Positions 42,001-54,000 of a stretch of DNA of 64,000 nt are shown here, one piece after another. The translations under genes and the position numbers were made by a program. The stretch lies in NCBI RefSeq assembly GCF_039555335.1, contig NC_092628.1, positions 101,268,647 through 101,332,646 on the forward strand, in the 5' to 3' direction. The notes beneath the pieces are model-generated. The model ran no database searches. It was not told the origin of the DNA and saw nothing but the letters and a program-made list of their open reading frames with translations. The number at the start of each line of letters is the position of its first letter. The stretch's first letter is position 1. This stretch comes from Amphiura filiformis (lineage: Eukaryota > Echinodermata > Ophiuroidea > Amphilepidida > Amphiuridae).

Positions 42001-45000
42001 ATTCGCCGAGACCGGGGCCCAAACACAATGCATATTTACATAGAAATTTGAATTTTTTTCGAGAATAGGTCGGTGAAGGAAACCTACATAAATATGTTTT
42101 CTATACTTCACTTGACCCAAATATATGATTTTTTATGGTGATAATCAAATCGCACATGGAATTTTAGAGGATTTTGATAGCTGTTCCATTAAAAAAAGCT
42201 GCTATCGCCATGAGACTAAAATCTAGAAACACCCCAAACGCGTTTTGGGGAATTTTACTAGCTGAATCTTTTGATGAAAGTCAGTCTTTGACAAGATGTA
42301 ACTTTGCTACGGAAAGTGCTATGAAAAAAAAGGTTTTTAGTTTTGGCTTTGTTTACTCAAGGGCTTTAATTTGATATATAAAATGATGCAGTTTGATGGC
42401 AAATTTGAATAAATGTAAGCATAAGCTTTGGATACAAACACTGCAAAAGAGAGGGTTTGATTTTTGTCTCGTCTGGTCTATGTTTAGGCCTATATCTGGT
42501 CTCATGTACCGATACCTCGTTCAGGATGGGCCTTAGTAATCACTATTTCTGTCTGTCCGTGTGTGTGGGGGAGGGGGCGTGTGTCCGTCCGGAGCTGTAT
42601 CTGGGGAACCGTAAGACCTGCGGGGACATTACTTGGTGGGAGGAAGCATATACAAGTTTGCTCCGTAACCGTATGTTTTCGGTGGATGCAAAAATCAGCA
42701 TAAATTGATAGCAAGATCTGAAGATCCGTTGGGCGATGGTAACGTGAAACCTGGTGGCAGGAGCGATTAGGGGTATAGCGTTAGGTTGCTTTTTGGGGTC
42801 CCGGACCCACCAAAATAGAGTTCGGACCACCTATTTTTAAATTTTCTGCAAGTTCAGGGCCCGGGTTCAGGGGTCCCTGCAGATCCCCAGTTTTTTTCAA
42901 TCTAGCGCTATTGCAGGCATATTTATGCTGCATTTGTGCAAACTCGCCAAGCTCTACTCCGGACCCCCTACTTTTTAATTTTCTGCAAGTTCGGGGTCCC
43001 TGCGTACACTGGAGTGTTTAGTTCTAGCGCTACCCCTGGGAGCGATACACACCTGCTGATCACCTGGTTAGTTTTTGGCAAAGATTATGCGCATTTAGTT
43101 GTTAATTTGCATAATTTATGCCGAACACTTCTACAAATATGGTTGGAAATCTGAAGAAATCCGCCTTGTGGAGCTGTATATGGGGATCCATAAGAACCCT
43201 TAGCGCTATGATGATGTAACTTGATAGGGGGTAGCATGACTAGAGGGTCTCGACCTGATTCGATTTTGAGCACAAAGTATGGTTATGAAATACTTAATCA
43301 TGCATAATTTGTGCATTACAGGCGAAAACCTATTTTCTCAGAGACTGGGGGTCACACATTCTTCAAACTTGGTGGGTGGGTGCATCTTGACCCCAGACAA
43401 AACAAGTGTGTATTGTTTTGTGGGTCAAGGTCACCCGAGGTCATCCAGGGGTCATCTGAGGTCAAATTACTAAAAACTCGTATGGGCATGAAACTTGGTG
43501 GGTACAGTCAACATTTAGAGTCAAATTTTTGGAAAGTCATTTCGGGGTCAACCAAGGTCATCCAGGGGTCATCTGAGGTCAAATTACTAAAAACTGTTGT
43601 ATGGGCATGAAACTTGGTGGGTACAGTCAACATTAAGAGGCAAATTTTTGGAAGGTCATTTCAGGGTCATCCGAGGTCACCAAAGGGTCATGTGAGGTCA
43701 AATCACTAAAAACTTGTATATGGGCATGAAACTTGGTGGGTACAGTCAACATTTAGAGTCAAATTTTCAGAAGGTCATTTCAGGGTCATTCAAGGTCACC
43801 CATGGGTCATCTGAAGTCAAATTGCTAAAAACTGTCGTATTGCCATGAAACTTGTTGGGTACAGTCAACATTTAGAGTCAAATTTATGGAAGGTCAATTC
43901 AAGGTCATCCAAGGTCACCCAGGGGTTATCTGAGGTCAAATTACTAAAAACTGTCATATGGGCATGAAACTTGGTAGGTACAGTCAACATTTAGAGTTAA
44001 ATTTTCGGATGCTCATTTCGGGGTCATTCGAGGTCACCCAGGGGTCATCTGAGGTCAAATTACTAAAACTGTCGTATGGGCATGAAACTTGGTGGGTACA
44101 GTCAACATTTGGAGTCAAATTTTGGAAGGTCATTTCAGGTTATTCGGGGGTCAACCAGGGGTTATCTGAGGTCAAATTACTAAAAACTGTCGTATGGACA
44201 TGAAACTGGGTACAGTCAACATTTGGAGCCAAATTTTGTGGGGTAACATGTTCCTCAAACTTGGTGGGTGCATCTTGACCCCAGGCAGAACAATTAAGTT
44301 TGTATTGGTTAGTGGGTCAAGGTCAACTGAGGTCATCCAGGGGTCATCTGAGGTCAAATGAGCAAAACTGTCGTATGGGCATGAAACTTGGTGGGTACAG
44401 TCAACATTTGGGGTCAAATTTTTGGAAGGTCATTTCGGGGTCATCTGGTGTCACCTAGGGGTCAGCTACCAACCTGTTGCGCATTCGACTTCAAGAACAA
44501 TTGCTTTCCCACCAAAGAAGCGTAGAGCCACAGTACCATTGGTGCTCTTGTTTTCACACCCACCGAAATGTTAGGGGTAGGGGTAACATATTACTACCTT
44601 ATTTTTTGTCAGTACATTTACCTGAGTCAAGTTTGATACCACTATTTAGCTATTGAAATACTGAACAAAAAGACACAAAAAGCATCTCAATAGCTTATAC
44701 CATTGAGGAGTTATGGCTTTTTCAAGCTCAAACTTAAGCGAAAACTGCATTTTTTCTCAAATCAATTGTCACCCTGACCCCCAACTTTCTAACCCTGTTA
44801 CAAAAATAAAGAAATTGATTTATCCCATTTAATGATTTGAATAACACAAATGTACCCTTGTCATATAATTAGCATAAACAATTAGGCACTGCGCAGTAGT
44901 TTTCAATGTTCATACACTCACAGGAAATTAGCAAGTCAAAATTTTTGTCACCACAAAACAGCCATTTTCTGCCAAAATTGGACCAAAAAATGACTTTTTC

Positions 45001-48000
45001 TCAAAATTAGTGAAAAATAAGGGGTTTTAAGTGCCAAAATCTGAAAATATGTGATATTTTACCCCTAGAAACATTTAAGTAATCAAGAATTTTGACTGTT
45101 TTCACCCCTAAATATTTTTTTCACACGCGTGTCCGCCAAACGTAAGTCAAAGCTTGAAGGCTGTCATAAGCTGCATTATGCTGAAAACCTATCAAAGGTA
45201 GTACTAGAAACGATGAAAATGAAATTGAACCAAATTAATGTATTTGATCTGTCAGTGTAAGGCAACAAAAAAAGACACAAAATTTGTATATCTAAATTTA
45301 TCCGATTTGTTTTTCTTGATCATGATCAGTACATTATTGAAATAAATTTTACATTCTGTCATATGACATTTCTTCATTCACCATCACTTTCCCTAACTTC
45401 AACTTCAGCAGGCCTCGAAATAAGCCAGAATTTCTGAGGGCCATTTGGGCCCTTGATCTTAAATGTTTGAGGGCCCTCACAAATTTTTGTGGGCCCGAAT
45501 TTGGGCCACTGGTTTTAAAAAACAAAAAAGTGAGAAAAGTGGATCATTTGTCCCAAATTTTGCGGGCACTTTGGGCCCGCCAGATGTACCTTTTGTGGGC
45601 CCTCACTGACTTTCGGGGCCGAGGGCTCTTGGGCCCTCCTTATTTCGAGGCCTACATGTATACCCGACTACTTGATTTGCACCAAATAGACTAAAAGCAT
45701 CTTTTGTTGTGTACAGCATTGTACAATGTTTTAATTTTCATAAGCTTGATAAGCCAATTTTAGCATTCATGTAGTAAATGTTGAGCTTACCTGCCAAATG
45801 TTATATTGTGGTTTTGTACAGGATGTATCAGCCATTGTCCTTAAATTAGGGAAAATTTTCAACTTACACCTGATTGGTAATAATTTGACTTCCCGTTATT
45901 CAGAGGGAAGTAGGATGTAGGGCAATGTTTGTAAATAATTAGAACAGTGGGTATGGATGGATATCAATGTCTTCACACATATCAGCTCCTTAGGATCAGG
46001 TTTTGGCAAACACTCTTCTACACCAGGCACAAAAAGAAACTCGTCAGTTATATTCATCCTTGCTGTTCAATAACTTGATAATTTTGGATTATTCTGAAAT
46101 ATACATTTTGTTAATTGTACTTTTCTTTCTCATTTGACACCCTGTTTGTGAACATTGAGCAAGAATTGACTAAGATTCTCAAACCCCAAAATGAAAAGTT
46201 GCAATTTTAACGATTCAATTGTGCCTGTTACACTGTGTGCTTTATTAATTGGCCCGTGGTGCTTGTGTGCAATACAACAATGCGTTCCCATTGAAAATCG
46301 TTGAAAATGCAACTTTTGATTTTGGGGTTTGAGGCTTTGGAGGCGCATATCTTGGTCAATTCTTGTTCGCTTTTCACGAACAGGGTGTCAAATGAGAAAG
46401 CAAAGGCCAATTAACAAAATGTATAATTCAGAATAATCCAAAATTATCAAGTTATTGATAAGGATGAATATAACTGACAAGTTTCTTTTTGTGCCTGGTG
46501 TGGATTGAGATTTTTACCAGATCATGTTTGTTTTTAAAATATTAGGCATAAAAAATCCTGTCAAGAAAATTGTGTTTGTCCTCAGTCAGTCAGTCAGCTT
46601 TTGTCCTTTTTTTTTTTTTTTTTTTAGTAAGTGGCACTTACAGAATTGTGTGCGTGTTTTTTTTATGGTGTTGACATAGACATGATAGAGGGCCAAAATA
46701 CACAGAAATGGTAACATTTGAAAATTGATTTTTCAAACCTAGATCAAACTCTGAACATTATAATTAGCTTTGGGTTTGGCATTATAACTGTATCTTCTGG
46801 GAAATTTTCATCATAGGCTTTAATGTTTAGCTGTTTGTAATCATGAAAGCTTAAGAAATAACACCCATACAGTTCAAATCGCAAAAAAAAATAAAATTAA
46901 CATTGCTCCACCATAAAAAATTAACAAAATTATACAGTATTGGGTTCACCTGGGAACCAAGGGAGAACAGTGCCAGTGCATTGATTGGTCACCCCAGGTT
47001 AAATAAGAAATAAATAAAAATAAATAAATAAATAAAATAATACCTCCAAAACAGACACTTTTTGGTAGAAATATAGATATTTTATAACATATTTTGTCAG
47101 AAATAGGTGCGTTTTTGGTACGCATTATTTGTGAGAGCCAAATGTACTGGGCAACATAAAATTCTGATGGGACATAAATGATATTATGTAGAAATCCAGG
47201 AAACAAGCCAAGTCATATGGTAAAATGACCATAATAGGTTTTGGTATTCAATATTGTGCCAATGTACATTTTGTACGTGCAACATGCTAGAGTAATCATG
47301 TCGGGCAGTTTGGGAAATCCCTGGGTGTTGATAATTTTGTGGTTTGTATACCTTGTGAGCCACAATCATGTGTGCATTACGACTACAGTTCAAGTACAGT
47401 ACTTGCAATGCACATATACATTGATATGATAGTGTGATGAGATCTGGTGTCAATAATACATCATGATGGAAATTTGATATTTGTTCCCATACATGTACAC
47501 CAGGCACAAAAAGAAACTCGTCAGTTATATTCATCCTTGCTGTCCAATAACTTGATAATTTTGGATTGTTCTGAAATATACATTTTGTTAATTGGACTTT
47601 GCTTTCTCATTTGACACCCTGTTCGTGAAAAACGAACAAGAATTGACCAAGATATGCGACTCCAAAGCCTCAAAACCCAAAATCAAAAGTTGCATTTTCA
47701 ACGATTTTCAATAAAGTGTAACAGGCACAATTGAATCGTTAAAATTGCAACTTTTCATTTTGGGGTTTGAGAGTTTGGAGGTGCATATCTTGGTCAATGT
47801 TCACGAACAGGGTGTCAAATGAGAAAAGTCAATTAACAAAATGTGTATTTGGAATAATCCAAAATTATCAAGTTATTGAACAGCAAGGATGAATATAACT
47901 GACGAGTTTCTTTTTGTGCCTGGTGTATTAAGTTTGTGCGACTTGAGTTTCTTTCTTTTTTTATCAACCTTTGAATTTTGGTAGGATCTTAATTGCATTT

Positions 48001-51000
48001 GTGACTGATTTTAGTTAATTATTTTAATTGTTAAATTTCCATTCATGATGTTATATTATTTTTGTCCAATTTAAACCCAGCATTCATTCATTCATTAAAA
48101 AAATATTCATTCATTTGTTTGTTCATTCGTTCGTTCGTTCAATCATTCATTCCCCGGATTCATTCTTTTTATTCATTCATTTGTTCATTCCCAGTCCCTC
48201 ATCCCCGTAAACATTACTAGTAGCAATTGTACAAAGACTGAAGCATTGATATTGACTGCTTGTGTCCTCTGTGCCCAACTGTGTGTGCGAACATTTCGAA
48301 CTGCGATCCTTGTAGGAGCTCCTATGTATATCAAAACAATGTTACACTCAATTTAAAAACATGATGTACATGCACGTATCTCCTCAGTGTATGGTGTACA
48401 GGTTTATTCCATGATGTCAGAGACGCCTCAGGGAAGTTCTCGGTGTGTTGGCAAGTTGTGAATGGTTCCCGTTTCAATGTCATTGACAAGCAAGCAGAGT
48501 AGAATGTAGAAAAATGTCAGTAAACTTTCAAATGACCTACTTACAAGTAAATGACCTTATTCCATGTCAATGTCATCTAAGGCAATGATTTTCGGGCAGG
48601 CTCACGGGTACCCGTCCAAGATCGGATACCCAGAATTCCCCCCCAATGTTTTTTTTAAGTTCTTTATTTTTTTGGTTTCAGAGTGTTCCTGGACCTAGAG
48701 CTAAATACGAGTATCATTCATTTGTATCCATATTGCATTGCATTTGTATCCATATTGAAATCAATAAGGGGGCTGGGTGGGGGGAGGGGTCCCAAAAATA
48801 CAGGGGGGGTCATAGAATTTTCAGACCAATAATAGGGGGGTTATAATTTTTTTAACACCCAAAATAGGGGTGGTTATAGAATTATTAAGGGCTGGTAACT
48901 CAAAATTTTCGCGCGCAGCATGCGCATTCTTTAACTTCGCAATCGAAATGTGCATGCGATCTATGCAAAATGTTTACACGCTCCGCCCGCCTTCTTTACA
49001 CTTATAATAAAAATGTTAACACGCTCCACACACTTTCTTCACTTTTAAGTTTTGACGCGCTCCGCGCCTTAGTTCCGGCAATGAATAATTTTTCTTGAGT
49101 CTGTAGTTGGAAGGGGGGTGTCATAAATTTTTTCGACCCGCGATAGGGGGGGGGAGTCGTGAAAAAAAATTTGCCCGCGATAGGGGGTCATAAAAAAAAT
49201 TGACTCCGGTCACCGACATATTTGGGATCCCCCCTTCCAAAGAAAATGCCAGCCCCCTAATAGAGAATATTAACATGAACAGAAAATTATCACTTTGCAT
49301 ATTTAAAAACACAAACATTTTTTTTTAAGTCAACCATGAATGATCAGGTCCAGAGACACTCTGAAACCAAAAAAAAAATTGGAATTTTGGGTACCCGATT
49401 ACTCGCCCGAAAAATGTGTCTGGTACCTGGGCACAAAATTACCTGAAAATCCCTGCCTAATGTCATCCATACTGATTGAGGTAAAGTCTCAAAATGGTCA
49501 AAAGAATCACAGTTCTTTCAAAATTGTGCATACTGTTGAATTGGGGTTAGGGAGAGGGCTTGGATAAAGAATTTAAGTTAGGTTTAGGGATTAGGATTTA
49601 GGTAAAAAGTTAAGGTTAGAGTTTAGGATTATGGTTTGGGGTTTGTACATTGTAACTCTAAAAATGGCCAGAAACAGAATGGAATTTGATTATTTTGTCC
49701 AAATGTTGTCATCAACATTCTTTATTTCATTATATTATATTATAACGGCAAAAAAATTGTTAATCGTGAAGTTGTTATTGTGTACAGCGCTTTGAAACTG
49801 CATTTATAGCGCTCTATAAATGTATTTTATTATTATTATTATTATTAATTGTTTAAAAAATTAGATTAATTTTACAAAACTGCCTTTATAGCGCTCTATA
49901 AATGTATTTTATTATTATTATTATTGTTATTAATTGTTTAAAAAATTAGATACTAATTTTACTAAGTGTTAATAGGGGGTGGGCATTTGAGAAAATGCAA
50001 ATTACACATAACCTCATCAAAAACTGAACAGGAAGTTTTTTGTGACCAGCTACAGGAAAGTAACTTGCAATGGGCGTTGAGGGGTTTAAAAAACACTGAT
50101 TAGTTTAGTTTAGCATTTCTCATTGAATTAGGATCATTATTTGCTCACATTTGTGTTTTTCAGCAGCATTCGTAAAATATATGTCAAATTCTAAATCGCA
50201 AACTTGTTTTTGTTGAAATTGGGTTATTAAAATTAAACAGACTGTGTTGTAGAGAGAGCGGTTAAATTTGCAATACAATGTGCAAAAGAATTAAGGTACC
50301 AGTTATGTTCACCCATGTATATTCTCAGCAAAGGCATATGTCATAATTGGAACCAGCAGCCAATTAACTCGGATTTGAGACCTTGTTTGTTGAAATAGTT
50401 CAAGAAATAAAGATAATGATCTGCAAATTGCATGTCCAATTGAACAAGAAAACTAGCACTGTGGTTTCTATTGATTAGCACATTAAATTAAAACTAGCAT
50501 CATGTTTTCATTAATTAGAACATAAAAGTGCAACTTTTGATTTTGTTCTTTCCTTTCCGTTGTTTTTTTAAATTCTCAACCAATTTCAAAAAATGAGAAC
50601 ATTAAATCAGACGTAAGACTACATTGCCTGCTTGTTTTAATTTAGACTCATTTGTCTTTGTTTAGGATATACAATGTACAGGGGTGAACATAACTGGTAC
50701 CCCAATGTACAGTAGGGGTGAACATAACTGGTACCTTAATTTTTTTGTGCACTGTGTATGAAATAAGACATAGTTTGAGGCACTCAAACATGCCTGGTTA
50801 TATCATGATTATATCACTGCAAATCACAGTGCACAGGTACCCCTTAATATACCTGGGCACATGCCATATTTTCCCCAACCATATTGTCATTATTTGGCTA
50901 GCTTTTATCCCAATATCTGCCAATGCTGACATCTTCAATAGATGGATAAAAGCCCGTGTGTATGCATCCAGACGAGCTGCCCTTGTACAGGAGAGACAGT

Positions 51001-54000
51001 TCTTCTTGGGTAAAAAAAATGCATTTCTAGTTTTAACAGTTAATTAAAAAATCGTACAGGTGCTCATGTTTTGTTGAAATCTAAATGCTCAGTTTCCTGT
51101 AGTCCTCACTGCTCACTATACCAGTATCATCCTAAGAGCTATTTTATCTTGATCACATTGTTATAAACCATAAGTAAATGCACCAAGATATATTCTTGGA
51201 TTGTGCTACCATATTGTCAAGCTTTGTCAGCAGCGTCACATCTCCTTTAGACCCAATTCCCAACACTCTACAATAATCATCATGCCATCTTCAGTAGATA
51301 GCTTCCTTTGTATGCATCCAGACTGAAGCATTTCTGAAATACTGCTGGGGCAAGAACCATGGTTTGGGTTTTAATAATCATCTACGTTAACATCTCTTAA
51401 TAGTCCCATCTTGTTTTTAGTTTCTATTCCAGTTGTTTAGTTAAATAAGACCCTGGGATTTCTTAATAACGTTTTAAGTAGCAATTTTTGCTCACTGTAA
51501 ATTTTGTGTTTACTGTGACAAAAGACTGACATAACATAATTACCAACAACAAATCACATTTCCTTTGAAAATATTTTTATGCTTTAAAATTTATTGCTTG
51601 CTGGTTGTTTTGTCATAAGCCTGAAAATATAAGTGGATTGAAAATGTTCACTTTTGATGTGTATTGTCCAGCAGCTGTTTATCAGGTTTGCTGCTTCACT
51701 AGTCGGGTATTATATTATTTGAGAGATAATACATCAAAAATTGCTGTACACAGATCTAAATTGGTAGTACTCTATATTTCACAAATGCTAGTAGCTCTAT
51801 GAACAAGTCAGTTTTTAGTAACTTTTTATCCACCCAGTCAAGAGGCTCTGGAAGATTTTTTGGGGGGCATTGATATGAGGCCTTCTCCGAGACGCGTAAT
51901 GCTGAGGAGGGTGCATGCGGGAGGTGTTGCACGGAAGCTTTTGAAATGCATAAATTTTAACTTGAATTATGAATTATACCTAAAAAATTATGAATTTTAC
52001 CTTAAAATTATGAATTTTACCTTAAAATTATGAATTTTCCCTTAAATTATTGGGGCAACCATTTTAAAAATCTACATGTATATCTCAAGTAATCAAAGAA
52101 GTGTACAAATACACAGGTTTTGGTTCTTTTTGTCAAGTCTGCCATTTGCGTACCTGGGAACCTAGGCCAATATGTTTCTGTTTGAACTCTACACCTGGCA
52201 CACTGCCAAGTATCATGGTGTAAACAAGAGACCCTGCATGGTTGAATATTTGATCGGTCTAACAGCAATTTTGGGGTGACAATACAATACTGGATGAATG
52301 TAAATAAACAGAAATTTTATGCACTTATTATAAATTGTTTCATACAAATTAAATATTGGGTTAGGTATTTTAAATTGCATACATTTAAAATTTTGGACTT
52401 TTGCCAAACTTTGTAATGGAACTCTCAATTTATATTGTTGTTATTTCATTATTATTGTTATTTTTGATACTTTTTATGTAAAGGGCCTATATTTGTTTTT
52501 ATTTTTTTCAAACATCATTAGGGTCTATGCATATAGATCTTTGTATAAACAACTAACAAACTATTTTATAAATAAATCAGGCTTCTTTACTGATTGTTTG
52601 TTTGTTTGTTTGTTTGCTTTTATTTCGTCTTTAACCTGGGACACTCAATCAGTTGAAAACATCTGTTTTTCCTTGAGGCTCAGGGATCAATACAACATTT
52701 ACATAATTACTCAAAAAGGGTTTTTTTTTCAAATACTACATGTACATCAATACACAATATTAAAATTAAATTAAAATTTAGATACCGGTATACAAATAAT
52801 TCAAATTACAATGTAACTTTATAACAACATGTATATAAAAATAAAATACCATTAATATTACATAAACCTATGTGGGAACCCCAAAAAGCATAAAGATAAA
52901 ACACTAAAAAATCACCCTATGTACCAGCATAGGTAATAATTAATATTTAAAATTTTACTGCACCAAATATCAAACTACAAATTAATTTAATATCAAAAAC
53001 AAATAAATTCAATATCAAAACTGATTGCACGAAAAGTATAAATATTAAGCATAAAGGCCTAGATCTTTATAAGAATAACTAACTATTTTTCTAAAGAAAT
53101 AAATCTGGATTCATAGTTTCCAGTTCTCTATTAGAACTCTCTCATTCGTCAATAGAGAATAATTAACGTTACTAGTGCCTCACTGAGTTACATGATCATA
53201 CAGATTCACAAACCCCCCCAAAAGAAAATGAGGGATATATAAAATTTGAATACAACGTTCAAAACAATTTTTTGCTAATTCTCACATTCCAAAGCAAGTA
53301 ATTATTATTAAAGAAGGAACAGCATATGGTGTTAACGTATCCAGGGATAGCTGAGCATCACATCCGTGCCATATTGTAGCAAGCTACAACTGTGCATGTC
53401 ATGTGATGGAGAGCTCTCATAATAACAACAAAAGGGACGACGACACGGTGCGACAGTTCAAGCACTCAGACACTTGGTAGATAGTTGATCACATTATAAT
53501 TTTCACGAGGGGAGTATCTAGCACAATCAGATTACTGATTACGTAGCTAGCAGGATTTGTTATAAATAATAAAAGATCCCAGTTGCAGATTGTGATTTAA
53601 ATTTAATATGTGCAGAAAGCAAAATGAATGGGGTGGTACAATAATTTTGTGTACCCTGGCCCTGGAGTGAATTATAGGGGCAAAACTTTTCATCTCAAGA
53701 AATTTTTGGCACAAATCTTTGGGGCACCTTTTTGACTTACACTCTTAAAACTAAAGGCATACAAAACAGTAGGAAAATGTTCATGCACAATTTCCTGCTC
53801 GCTGCACTTGTACCTCATGGTTAGACAATTTAAGGTTTTAAGCATGTGTTCCCCAAGATCTGGCATTATATACAAGGAGGTCGTCCCAGAAACACATAAT
53901 TATCACACAGCCCCTCAGGGGTAGACAGCAAAATGGAATTACAATTGGAAAATTCAGAATCTAGAAACAAAGTTGTATTATCATTCACATCACAAGCTAT

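Noticed and set aside
43311-44417. Repeated open frames in the 120-bp array
   Set aside because: The unit length happens to be a multiple of 3, so the repeat translates into a repeating peptide. Frames break at every variant unit.
50718-51047. 109-codon plus-strand frame in the large EEF2K intron
   Set aside because: It begins inside a transposon end and has no recognised domain or codon signal.
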